A stretch of DNA of 64,000 bases from assembly GCA_947623455.1 (NCBI GenBank), contig OX392536.1, forward strand, positions 15,123,282 through 15,187,281, given 5' to 3'. Each line of letters starts with the position of its first letter. The stretch's first letter is position 1. The translations under genes were made by a program, and so were the position numbers. The stretch comes from Mimachlamys varia. Lineage: Eukaryota; Mollusca; Bivalvia; Pectinida; Pectinidae. The notes beneath the pieces were generated by a model. It was not told the origin of the DNA. It made no database searches and worked only from the letters and a program-made list of their open reading frames with translations. Shown here one piece after another: positions 29,489 to 41,018 of the stretch.

Positions 29489-31876
29489 GGGTTGTAGCAA
29501 AATACAATTATAACTCTATTCAAATCGACATAATTCAATCAATTTTCAACACAGATTCATATTTTTTGCTGCCATGTTATCTGAACAACATCTCATACAT
29601 GATTAGCTTAGGTGACAGGGGATACCACCCACGGTTAAAGCCTGGGAGGCCAGGGTGGCAAATACAAAGTAACGGCTACCGTGCCAGGTTTGAGCAAAAA
29701 AAAACAATTATAACTCTATTCAAATCGACATAATTCAATCAATTTTCAACACAGATTCATAATTTTTGATGCTACATTATCTGCGCCATATTAACTATAT
29801 GATTAGCTAGTGGGACATCGATTAACATCCCCAATAAAAGCCTGGGAGGCCAGGGTGGCAAATACAAAGTAACGGCTACCGTGCCGGGCTGTAGCAAAAA
29901 ACAATTATAACTCTATTCAAATCGACATTATTCAATCAATTATCAACACAGATTCATAATGTTTGATGCTACGTTATCTGCACAATACCTACAACATGAT
30001 TAAGCTAGGGTGACAGGAGATAACATCCCCGATTAAAGCCTGGTAGGCCGGAGTGGCAAATACAAAGTAACGGCTATCATAAAAGGCTGTAGTCAAAAAA
30101 TCAATTATAACTCCATTCAAATCGACATCATTCAATCAATTATTGATACAGATTGATAATTTGTGCTGCAACGTTATCTGAACAACATCTCCTACATGAT
30201 AAGCTAGGGGGACATCGGATAACATCCCCGATAAAAGCCTGGGAGGCCGGGGTGGCAAATACAAAGTAACGGCTACCGTGCCGGGCTGTGGCCAAAAAAC
30301 ATTTATAACTCTATCAAATCGACATAATTAAATCAATTTTCAACACAGATTAATAATATTTTTTGCTGCTACGTTATCTAAACAACATCTCCTACATGAT
30401 TAACTAGTGGAACAGCGATTAACAACCCCGATAAAAGTTTGAGATGCCGAGGTGGCAAATACAAAGTAACGGCTACCGTTCCGGGCTGTAGCCAAAAAAT
30501 ACAATTATAACTCTATTCAAATCGACATAATTCAATCAGTTTTCAACACAGATTCATAACTTTTGATGCTACGTTATCTGCGCCATATTAACTATATGAT
30601 TAGCTAGTGGGACATCGATTAACATCCCCAATAAAAGCCTGGGAGGCCAGGGTGGCAAATACAAAGTAACGGCTACCGTGCCGGGTTGTAGCAAAATACA
30701 ATTATAACTCTATTCAAATCGACATAATTCAATCAATTTTCAACACAGATTCATATTTTTTGCTGCCATGTTATCTGAACAACATCTCATACATGATTAG
30801 CTTAGGTGACAGGGGATACCACCCACGGTTAAAGCCTGGGAGGCCAGGGTGGCAAATACAAAGTAACGGCTACCGTGCCAGGTTTGAGCAAAAAAAAACA
30901 ATTATAACTCTATTCAAATCGACATAATTCAATCAATTTTCAACACAGATTCATAATTTTTGATGCTACATTATCTGCGCCATATTAACTATATGATTAG
31001 CTAGTGGGACATCGATTAACATCCCCAATAAAAGCCTGGGAGGCCAGGGTGGCAAATACAAAGTAACGGCTACCGTGCCGGGCTGTAGCAAAAAACAATT
31101 ATAACTCTATTCAAATCGACATTATTCAATCAATTATCAACACAGATTCATAATGTTTGATGCTACGTTATCTGCACAATACCTACAACATGATTAAGCT
31201 AGGGTGACAGGAGATAACATCCCCGATTAAAGCCTGGTAGGCCGGAGTGGCAAATACAAAGTAACGGCTATCATAAAAGGCTGTAGTCAAAAAATCAATT
31301 ATAACTCCATTCAAATCGACATCATTCAATCAATTATTGATACAGATTGATAATTTGTGCTGCAACGTTATCTGAACAACATCTCCTACATGATAAGCTA
31401 GGGGGACATCGGATAACATCCCCGATAAAAGCCTGGGAGGCCGGGGTGGCAAATACAAAGTAACGGCTACCGTGCCGGGCTGTGGCCAAAAAACATTTAT
31501 AACTCTATCAAATCGACATAATTAAATCAATTTTCAACACAGATTAATAATATTTTTTGCTGCTACGTTATCTAAACAACATCTCCTACATGATTAACTA
31601 GTGGAACAGCGATTAACAACCCCGATAAAAGTTTGAGATGCCGAGGTGGCAAATACAAAGTAACGGCTACCGTTCCGGGCTGTAGCCAAAAAATACAATT
31701 ATAACTCTATTCAAATCGACATAATTCAATCAGTTTTCAACACAGATTCATAACTTTTGATGCTACGTTATCTGCGCCATATTAACTATATGATTAGCTA
31801 GTGGGACATCGATTAACATCCCCAATAAAAGCCTGGGAGGCCAGGGTGGCAAATACAAAGTAACGGCTACCGTGCC
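29489..31876 (+). repeat. 1194-bp satellite block (6 monomers), two adjacent copies
   Basis: GGGTTGTAGC occurs at 29489 and 30683, and the unusual AATAATATTTTTTGCTG occurs at about 30355 and 31549; both pairs are 1194 bp apart. Copy 1 is 29489-30682 and copy 2 is 30683-31876. They part where copy 2 runs into GGGCTGTAGCAAAAAAC. The last kilobase of the array (31877-33131) is less regular, with one monomer near 32936 missing about 30 bp. Confidence 0.85.
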
Positions 31877-33464
31877 GGGCTGTAGCAAAAAACAATTATA
31901 ACTCTATTCAAATCGACATTATTCAATCAATTATCAACACAGATTCATAATGTTTGATGCTACGTTATCTGCACAATACCTACAACATGATTAAGCTAGG
32001 GTGACAGCAGATAACATCCCCGATTAAAGCCTGGGAGGCCGGAGTGGCAAATACAAAGTAACGGCTATCATGAAAGGCTGTAGTCAAAAAATCAATTATA
32101 ACTCCATTCAAATCGACATCATTCAATCAATTATGGATACAGATTGATAATTTGTGCTGCAACGTTATCTGAACAACATCTCCTACATGATAAGCTAGGG
32201 GGACATCGGATAACATCCCCGATAAAAGCCTGGGAGGCCGGGGTAGCAAATGCAAAGTAACGGCTACTGTGCCGGGGCTGTGGCCAAAAAACATTTATAA
32301 CTCTATCAAATCGACATAATTCAATCAATTTTCAACACAGATTCATAATTTTTGCTGCTACGTTATCTAAACAACGTCTCCTACATGATTAACTAGTGGA
32401 ACAGCGATTAACAACCCCGATAAAAGCGTGAGATGCCGAGGTGGCAAATACAAAGTAACGGCTACCGTGCCGCGCCGTAGCCAAAAAACAATTATAACTC
32501 TATTCAAATCGACATTATTCAATCAATTTTCAACACAGATTCATAATGTTTGATGCTACGTTATCTTAACAAACAACGTCTCCTACATGATTAACAAGTG
32601 GGACAGCGAGTAACATCCCCGATAAAAGCCTGAGATGCCGGGGTGGCAAATACAAAGTAACGGCTACCGTGCCGGGTTGTAGCAAAATACAATTATAACT
32701 CTATTCAAATCGACATAATTCAATCAATTTTCAACACAGATTCATAATGTTTGATGCTACGTTATCTGCACAATACCTACTACATGATTAAGCTAGGGTG
32801 ACAGGAGATAACATCCCCGATTAAAGCCTGGGAGGCCGGAGTGGCAAATATAAAGTAACGGCTATCATGAAAGGCTGTAGTCAAAAAATCAATTATAACT
32901 CTATTCAAATCGACATCATTCAATCAATTATTGATACAACATCACCTACATGATAAGCTAGGGGGACATCGGATAACATCCCCAATAAAAGCCTGGGAGG
33001 CCGGGGTGGCAATGCAAAGTAACGGCTACCGTGCCGCGTTGTAGCCAAATAACAATTATAACTCTATTCAAATCGACATAATTCAATCAATTTTCAACAC
33101 AAATTCATAATTTTTGCTGCTACGTTATCTAATTCCGAAAATAAGCAAAACTCCGTTTTTGGGGTTAATCCCGAAAATTTGCCAAAAAATAACAAACTGT
33201 GGTACAGTGACAAGATGAATTTTCAGGATCGTTCCCGACATTCACCCAATCCATTTGGCGAAGGAATTGCTGAGGCATGGGAAACAGTTGTGTACACCAA
33301 AATGTGCATTGCAACTCTTGTAGGCATTTAAATTTGCAATTGGTCTTCTAACTCCTACTGCATTCCACTGCCAGCATTGCCGAAATCATGCATTTCTATT
33401 TTTAAGGTTGTTATTGAAAATTGATATAAACATCCCATAAGTGGAACTACCCAGAGATTGGACA

Positions 33465-33790
33465 GGGTATAACACTCACATATAGTCAGGAACCATCCCA
33501 AAAATCAGACAGAGTATATCACTCACATATAGTCAAGGTATCATCCGGATATTAGACAGGATATACAACTCGCATATAAGGTACACCCGAACATTACAGA
33601 AGGTATATCACTTACATATACAATGTAGTCAGGCCCCAGCCGAAGATTAGAAAAAATATCACTCACATATAGTCAAGAAACACCCGGACATGGTATATCA
33701 CTCATTTATAGTCAAGAACTAGCCGGAGATTAGACAGGGTATATCACTCACATCAAGTCAGGAACCACCCAGACATTAGACATGAACCGT
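33465..33790. repeat. Minisatellite, about 45-bp unit, first cluster
   Basis: About seven degenerate copies of a unit reading roughly TATATCACTCACATATAGTC, then AGGAACCACCC, then GACATTAGACAGG. Copies differ by substitutions and small indels. Confidence 0.75.
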
Positions 33791-34504
33791 ATATATTCCA
33801 CGAGTAGAGCAATTGATTGCATTCCTCTTTTTGACGTATGTTTTTCAGTTATTCACCCATGTACGATCACAAAAGAGCTGATGCAAGATGATACACCTAA
33901 TGATCAATTTTGATAGTGATGGTTTCTGACATATCCCGTTGGATTTTTTGTATTGATCTCCCTTCATTAATAAAACACGGTGTTTGTTGGAAATGACCCC
34001 GAAAAGCTATCCGAAAGACTTTCCTACTATAAGAATGCAATTTTCGGGTCAAACTCGAAAATATGCAAAGGGTCCTTTTTCGGGATCGATCCCCAAAATT
34101 ATCTGAAAAACAATAAGAATATGATTTTCGGGATCGTCCCCGCAATTTATCTGAAAAACTGTGCTACAATAAGAAGATGATTTTTGGGATCAATTCCGAA
34201 ATTATGCAAAAGTCCGTTTTTGGGCTTGGTCCCAAAAATTTGAAATAACAAAAGAAAAAACTGTAGTACAGTGACAATATGATTTTCGGGATCGTTCCCG
34301 ACATTGACCCGTTCCAATATTGCGAAGGAATTGCTGAGGGCAAAGGAAACAGTTATGTACACCAAAATGTGCATTGCAACTCTTGTAGGCACTTAAATTT
34401 TGTAATTGGTCTTCTAATTGTTACTTCATTCCACTGTCATTGAAAATCCACTAGCATTTTCGAAATCATGCGTTTCTGTTTTTAAGGATGTTCCCGACAT
34501 TGAC

Positions 34505-34990
34505 CCATTCGGAGATAAGACAAGGTATATCACTCATATATAGTCAGGAACCGTTTTTGGGGCTGATCTCTAAAATTGGCAAAAAATAACAAACTGTGGT
34601 ACAGTAACAATATGAATCGTTCCCGACATTGACCCATTCCAATATAGCGAAGGAAATGCTGAGGCATGTGAAACAGTTATGTACACCAAGAGGTTGGACA
34701 GGGTGTAACACTCATATATAGTCAGGAACCACACAAAAATCAGACAGAGCTTTTCACTCGCATTATAGTCAGGAACCACCAAAAGATCAGATATATGTGA
34801 GTATATCAATCACATAAAAGCAAATTATCATCCGCATATTAGACAGGATAAATAACTCGCATATAGATAGGTATCACCCTTTCATTAGATGAGGTATATC
34901 ACTCTTACATATAGTCAGGCCCCACCCGAAGATAAGAAGGAATATATCACTCATATATAGTCAAGAACCACCCGGACATTAGACATGAAC
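34505..34990. repeat. Minisatellite, about 45-bp unit, second cluster
   Basis: About ten degenerate copies of the same unit as at 33465-33790, interrupted near 34560-34690 by a piece of the palindromic part and the CCCGACATTGACCC stretch. A short remnant recurs near 36080-36160. Confidence 0.7.
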
Positions 34991-36824
34991 CGTATATATT
35001 CCACGAGAAGAACAATTGATTGCATTCCCCTTTTTGACGTGTTCTTTCAGTAATCCACCCATGTACGATCACAAAAAAAGCTGATGAATAAAGCCATTTG
35101 AAACAGCTAATTGATACAGTGATGGCTTTTGATATATCCGGTTGAATTTTCGGTATTGATCCCCTTCAATAATAAAACACGGGGTTTGTTTGGATTGACC
35201 CCGGAAAATTTGTCCGAAAAACTGTATTACTATAAGAATATGATTTTCAGGATCAGTTCCGAAAATAGGCAAAGAAAATAGGCATTTTCGGATCGATCCC
35301 AAAAGAATTATCTAAAAAACAATAAGAATATGATTTTCGGGATCGTCCCCGCAATTCATCTTAAAAACTGTACTACAATAAGAAGATGATTTTTGGGAAC
35401 AATTACGAAAATAAGTCCGTTTTTGGGCTTGATCCCGAAAATTAGAAATAAACCAAAGAGAGAAACTGTTGTCGGTGACAATATGATTTTCGTGATCGTT
35501 TCCTACATCCAATATAGCGAAGGCATTGCTTAGGCATGGGGAAACAGTTATGTACACTAAAATGTGCATTGCAACTCTTGTAGACACTTAGATTTGCAAT
35601 TGGTCTTCTGATTGCTACTTCTTTCCACTGTCATTGAAAATCCACTAGCATTTTCGAAATCATGCATTTCTGTTTTTAAGGATGTTCCCGACATTGACCC
35701 ATTCCAATACAGCGAAGGAACTGCTGAGGCATGGGGAACAGTTATGTACATCAATATGTGGTCTTCTAATTGCTACTTCATTCCACTGTCAATCATCAGC
35801 ATTTTCGAAATCATGCATTTCTGTTTTTAAGGTTGATAGGTTATCTTTAATGTATGTGAAAAAAATGAAATAAGACTTTAATATGAACTGAAGTGTTTAC
35901 TGGGTAAATTAAATCTAGCAATGCACGCTTAGTCGTTATTACGGAATACGCTATGTCGTTCTTATGATATACGTGTACTCGTTATTACGTGTTATGCTAA
36001 GAAAAATTGACATGGAAAGCTTTCCACACTTTAGCTTTTAAGACCACTGAGGGGGCATTTTTATCGAAAACTGATCTAAACATCCCATAAGTGGAACCAT
36101 CCAGAGATTCGACAGGGTATAACACTCACATAAAGTCAGGAACCACCCAGACATTAGACATGAACCATATATATTCCACGAGAAGAACAATTTATTGCAT
36201 TCCTCTTTTTGACGTGTGCTTTCAGTAATTCCCCCATGTACGATCACAAAAAAAAGGTGATACATGAAGCCATTTAATATACCTCATGATGAGTTTTGAT
36301 AGTGATGGTTTCTGATATATCCGGTTGAATTTTCGGTATTGATCCTCCTTCAATAATAAGACACAGTGTTTGTTGGGAATGACCCCGAAAAGTTATCCGA
36401 AAGACTTTATGCAGACTCTTACTACTATAAGAATATGATTTTCGGGTCAAACCCGAAAATAGGCAAAGGGTCCTTTTTCGGGATCGATCCAGAACAAATA
36501 TCTGAAAAACAATAAGAATATGATTTTCTAAACTTCCCGCAATTAATCTGAAAAACGGTGCTGCAATAAGAAGATGATTTTTGGGATCAATTCCGAAAAT
36601 AAGCAAAAGTCCGTGTTTGGGATTGATCCCGAAAATAAGCGAAAAAATAACAAATTGTGGTACAGTGACAATATGATTTTCGGGATCGTTCCCGACATTG
36701 ACCAGTTCCAATATAGCGAAGGAATTGCTGAGGCAAAGGAAACAGTTATGTACACCAAAATGTGCATTGCAACTCTTGTAGGCACATAAATTTTGCAATT
36801 GGTCTGCTAATAGCTATCCAATTG

Positions 36825-36877
36825 CATTATCTGAACAACATCTAGCTAATCAGGTAGTAGATGTTGTTCAGATAATG
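36825..36877. repeat. 19-bp inverted repeat at a satellite orientation switch
   Basis: CATTATCTGAACAACATCT at 36825-36843 is the exact reverse complement of 36859-36877, with a 15-base spacer. The left arm is satellite in plus orientation and the right arm is satellite in minus orientation. This is a head-to-head junction of the array and could fold as a hairpin. Confidence 0.9.
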
Positions 36878-38985
36878 TAGCAGCAAAAATTATGAATCTG
36901 TGTCGATAATTGTTTGAATTATGTCGATTTGAATAGAGTTATAATTGTATTTTTTGGCTTCACCCTGGCACAATAGCCGTTACATTTTTTTTGCAACCTC
37001 GGCCTCCCAGGTTTTTACCGTGGGTGTTATACGCTGTTCCCCTAGCTAATCATGTAGTAGATATTGTTCAGAACAAGTGGCAGCAAACATGATGAATCTG
37101 TGTAGATAATTATTTGAATTATGTCGATTTGAATAGAGTTCAAATTGTATTTTTTGGCTTCACCCTGGCACAATTGCCGTTACTCGACCTCTCAGGTTTT
37201 TACCGTGGGTGTTATACGCTGTCCCCCTAGCTAATCATTAAGTAAATGCTGTTTAGATCAAGTGGCAGCAACAATTATGAATCTGTGTTAAAATCTGATT
37301 GAATTATGTCGATTTGAATAGAGTTATAATTGTATTTTTGGCTATAGCCTTGCCCAGTAGACGTTACTTTGCATTTTCCATCTCGGACTCCCAGGCTCTT
37401 TCCGTGGATGTTATCCACTGTTACCTTAGCTAATCATGTAGTAGATATTGTTCAGATAACCTAGCAGCAATAAATATGAATCTGTGTCGATAATTGTTTG
37501 AATTATGTCGATTTGAATAGAGTTATAATTGTATTTTTGGCTATAGCCTTGCCCAGTAGACGTTACTTTGCATTTGCCACCTCGGACTCCCAGGCTCTTT
37601 CCGGGGATGTTATCCACTGTTACCTTAGCTAATCATGTAGTAGATATTTTTCAGATAACTAAGCAGCAATAAATACGAGTCTGTGTCGATAACTGTTTGA
37701 ATTATGTCGATTTGAATAGAGGATTTAAGGATGTTCCCGACATTGACCCATTCCAATATAGCGAAGGAATTGCTAAGGCATGGGAAAAAGTTATTTACAT
37801 CAAAATGTGCATTGCAAATTTTAAAGTCGTTCAGATCACGTAGCAGCACAAATTATGAATCTATGTCGATAATTGTTTGAATTATGTCGATTTGAATAGA
37901 GTTATAATTGTATTTTTCGGCTACAACCTTGCACGATAGCCGTTACTTTGTATTTGCCACCCTTGCATCCCAGGCTTTTAACCGGGATGGTATCTCCGGT
38001 CCCCCTAGCTAATCATGTAGTAGATGCTGTTCAGATCACGTAGCAGCAAAAAATATGAATCTGTGTAGATAATTGTTTGAATTATGTCGATTTGAAAAGA
38101 GTTATAATTACGTTTTGGATACAGCCTGGTACGGTAGCCGTTACTTTGTATTTGCCACCCCGATCCCCCAGGCTTTTATTGTGGATGTTATCCGTTGTCC
38201 CTCTAGCTTATCAAGAAGGAGATGTTGTTCAGATAACGTAGCAGCAGAAATTACGAATCTGTGTCGATAATTATTTGAATTATGTCGCTTTGTATAGAGT
38301 TATAATTGTTTTTTGGCTACACCCTGGCCTGGAAGCCGTAACTTTGTATTTGCCACCCCGATCTCCCAGGCTTTTATCGGGGATGTGATCTGCTGTCCCT
38401 CTAGCTTATCATGTAGGAGATGCTGTTCAGATAACGTAGCGGCTAAAATTATGAATCTATGTTGAAAATTGTTTGAATTATGTCACTTTGAATAGAGTTA
38501 TTATTGTTTTTTGGCTACAGCCTGGAACGGTAGCCGTTAATTTGTATTTGCCACCTCGAACTCGCAGGTATTTACCTGGGATGTTTTCAGCTGTCCCCCT
38601 AGTTTATTATGCAGTAGATGCTGTTCAGATTACGTAGCAGCAAAAAAAAATGAATCTGTGACGAAAATTGTTTGAATTATGTCGATTTGAATAGAGTTAT
38701 AATTGTATTTTTTTGGCTACAGCCTGGCACGATAGCCGTTACTTTTTATTTGCCACCCCGGCCTTCTGGGCTTTAACCGGAGATGTTAACCCATGTCCTC
38801 CTAGCTTATCATGTAGTAGGTATTGTTCAGATAACAAAGCAGCAAAATTATGAATCTGTGTTGAAAATTTATTGCTTTGGATAGAGTTACAATTGTTTTT
38901 TGGCTACAACCTGGCACGGTAGCCGTTACTTTGTAGCTGCCACCTCGGCCGCCCGGGCTTTAACCTGGGATGGTATCCCCTGTTT
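36844..38985 (-). repeat. Inverted, diverged satellite fringe, 11 monomers
   Basis: Monomers of the same satellite read on the minus strand. The GAATCTGTG-type anchor appears near 36895, 37094, 37278, 37478, 37679, 37857, 38057, 38258, 38453, 38652 and 38855, with spacings of 178-203 bp. The copies differ from each other much more than copies in the main array do, and no higher-order repeat is visible, as expected of an old array edge that escaped homogenisation. The last monomer is cut off after GGTATCCCCTGT by LINE sequence. Confidence 0.92.
37721..37827. repeat. Fragment of the 1.1-kb complex repeat inside an inverted satellite monomer
   Basis: Between satellite pieces GATTTGAATAGAG and TCGTTCAGATCACGTAG lies about 107 bp containing TTAAGGATGTTCCCGAC, TATAGCGAAGGAATTGC and ATGTGCATTGCAA. 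These belong to the complex repeat at 33132-36824. The fragment replaces about 130 bp of satellite rather than lying between monomers. Confidence 0.85.
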
Positions 38986-39829
38986 TTGAATATTGTAATT
39001 ATCTTTAATAATAAGTTTTAATGTTTGTACTGATAAAGTTTGTTGTAAACATCTTGCTCTATAGATATAATGCTTCATAATGAGTAATATAAGATTGTCA
39101 GTTGTATAATATATGTTTTTGTTGTTTCGCATTCCAAAAAGGAATGTTTCTTTATTGAAAGTAAATGGAATCAGTAGAGCTTCTAGCAAAAGTTCAAAGT
39201 TCTCAAAAAATAATTGTATTTCTTGACACTCCCATAATAAATGTATAATTGTTTCTGATTCTGATTTACAGAAGAAGCAGTGTGGACTATCGGATAAACC
39301 AATTTTAAATAAATATGAATTGGTGGTTAATATGTGTTGGTTTATTCTATATTGAAGCCACTGTAATTTAGAATTATTAGTCACTCGAAAAGGGATTATA
39401 AATATATTTTTCCAAACTTCATCTTCTAATTTGAATATATTGTTCCATTTTCTTTTTCCAGTAGATATACTGTTATTCAGAGAAAGTATGTTGTAAAACT
39501 CTTTTGACCCCTTACTATTTTTCAAAAATATTTCCAGATTAATTGGTATACATGGATAAGTTAGATTTTCATGTTCTAATTGTTTATGGGCAGTATATTT
39601 CTTAACAGAATTTAGTATACCACGGTATGTTAGAAAGTTGGTATTGATTTGTAAACAAGTTTGGAAATTTAATTAGGTCATTGAATATAACAATTCCCTT
39701 CTTATACCATTCCTTATAAAACACCATTTTCTTATTTACCGTAAAGTTTTCATTAAACCAGATAGGTGTTCTCATTACTGAAACATTCCCATTTACTAAC
39801 GTCTGCTCTTTCTCTTTAAGATATCCCAT
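38986..39829 (-). pseudogene. LINE ORF2 fragment: thumb and C-terminal zinc-binding domain
   Basis: Two frames (39602-39829 and about 38990-39525) give the C-terminal part of ORF2. The first has TPIWFNENFTVNKKMVFYKEWY, a stretch typical of this group. The second has a zinc-binding pattern C-F-F-C, seven residues, H-L-L-W-E-C, as in the zf-RVT domain of L1/Tx1 and plant LINE proteins. The open frame runs on past about 38990 into satellite sequence, so the final residues of that frame are not LINE-derived. Confidence 0.8.
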
Positions 39830-39839
39830 GAGTTGAATA

Positions 39840-40735
39840 CATCCTTCCAGAACTGGTTTTCACATTTCATTTCACATTTCCTTATGTACCCTGATCCACA
39901 GCTAGCCACTATGTAATGACATATTGCCTCTGTCTTACTTTTGTTTACTTTTAACCAAGATATATCTGCATATTTTTGTAACTCTTACAGTGTCTCCTTT
40001 AAGGAATTTCTAGATCCATCAAGGATAACTGATGTGTCATCTGCATATTGAAATAATGGTATGGGAGTGTCGTCTATATCTATTCCCTTAATATTAACAT
40101 TATTTCTTATCCTTATTGCTAAAACTTCTGCACATAAAAGAAATAAATAAGGAGAGATAGGATCACCTTGGCTGCATCCACGTTTGATGATAAATCCCCC
40201 CCCCCTGATTTACAGAAGAATTTGAACCCTATTGAAAAACCTGAACCCAGTTCCTTATGTCATTCCCAAAGTTAAAAAATGCAAGCACTTTATCAATAAA
40301 ATCCCAACTAACCGAGTCAAAAGCTTTTTCAAAATCGACAGTAAGTAACATACCAGGAATATCATTCTCTTCCGCATAATGCATATTATCATATATAATT
40401 GTAGTATTTTCACCTATGTACCTACCTGAAATAAAACCAGACTGATCTTTACTGATAAGTTTATCTAAAACATTCCTTATTCTATTAGCAATTGTACCTG
40501 AAGCAATTTTATAAATTGTATTCAGAAGTGAAATGGGTCTCCAATTCTTCAAAAATTGTCTTGGCTTATCTCCCTTTGGTAAACATGTTATGATTCCCTG
40601 TTTTTGTGTTACAGACAATTATTAATAGAAAATCCATACTGAATAGATCTAACAACAAAATGACCTAATTGCTTCCAAAAACATTTTAAAAATTCTACTG
40701 TGAAGCCATCAGAACCTAGACTTTTACTATTTTTC
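39840..40735 (-). pseudogene. LINE ORF2 fragment: reverse transcriptase core
   Basis: Pieces in several frames show the reverse transcriptase motifs in order: LGSDGFTVEFLKCFWK (near 40700), NWRPISLLNTIYKI and the first catalytic aspartate in VDFEKAFDSV (frame 40229-40618), then GCSQGDPISPYLF (near 40150), and the catalytic YADD box at 40036-40047. At least two frameshifts separate these, one of them at the C10 run near 40198. The enzyme would copy LINE RNA at a nicked target, but this copy cannot make a full protein. Motif order and spacing fit the L1/Tx1 group better than CR1 or RTE; that placement is by eye. Confidence 0.88.
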
Positions 40736-41018
40736 ATAGTTTTAAAGTGCGAGATGCTTCACTTCAAGTTACATTACCCTTCAGACTGTTTGTTTCCATA
40801 ATGTTTAATTTTGGTATATTATTGTCATTAAGATATTCATTCAGATTTATATTATGCAATTCATTGTCTTCTGAATACAACTTTTCATAAAATTGTTTCA
40901 CTTCATTTAAGATTTCTTCTTGATTTCTAATTATTTCCCCATCTTCTTTTCTATAACAGGTATAATTTTTGTTACAAAATTCCTATTTTCTAGATTAAAG
41001 AAATATCTGGTAGGTTTT

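Larger units (their letters stand above)
1..33131 (+). repeat. Main satellite array, about 197-bp monomer, about 167 copies
   Basis: A tandem array without interruption. Successive anchors of the AATTATAAC box fall at 21, 217, 417, 613, 813, 1012 and 1208, so monomers are 196-200 bp. Each monomer has an AT-rich half (AATTATAACTC, TCAAATCGACAT, CAGATTCATAAT) and a GC-richer half (ATCCCCGATAAAAGCC, AAGTAACGGCTACCG). All copies share one orientation. The array starts before base 1 and ends within a monomer at the ACGTTATCTA at 33131. Homogeneity and lack of insertions indicate ongoing unequal exchange. The length is close to a nucleosome repeat, so a centromeric or heterochromatic role is possible, but the sequence does not show it. 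The satellite family was not recognised. Confidence 0.97.
33132..36824. repeat. Complex repeat, about 1.1-kb units, roughly 3.5 copies, palindrome-rich
   Basis: This block is unrelated to the satellite. Each unit has four parts: (i) spaced imperfect palindromes of the type TTTTCGGGATCGATCCCGA; (ii) a conserved stretch beginning CCCGACATTGACCCATTCC, then TATAGCGAAGGAATTGC and ATGTGCATTGCAACTC; (iii) a minisatellite with CACTCACATATAGTCAGG; and (iv) a stretch with CCGTATATATTCCACGAG and CCATGTACGATCAC. Part (iv) recurs near 33787, 34987 and 36162, and part (ii) near 33227, 34296, 35690 (partly doubled) and 36690. No convincing protein is encoded; the long minus-strand frames are open only because palindrome subunits repeat. 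It may be a non-autonomous element or a second satellite. Family not recognised. Confidence 0.8.

Noticed and set aside
1..33131. CRISPR array
   Set aside because: The repeats are about 197 bp, adjoin without unique spacers, and no cas genes exist; the window is eukaryotic.
1..33131. CENP-B-like box in the satellite
   Set aside because: No match to the TTCG-N4-A-N2-CGGG core was seen by eye in the monomer types read; a motif scan would settle it.
36274..36798. 174-codon minus-strand frame in the complex repeat
   Set aside because: It passes through palindromic and 1.1-kb repeat units, its parts recur in other frames at 33.9-35.6 kb, and it has no recognisable domain.
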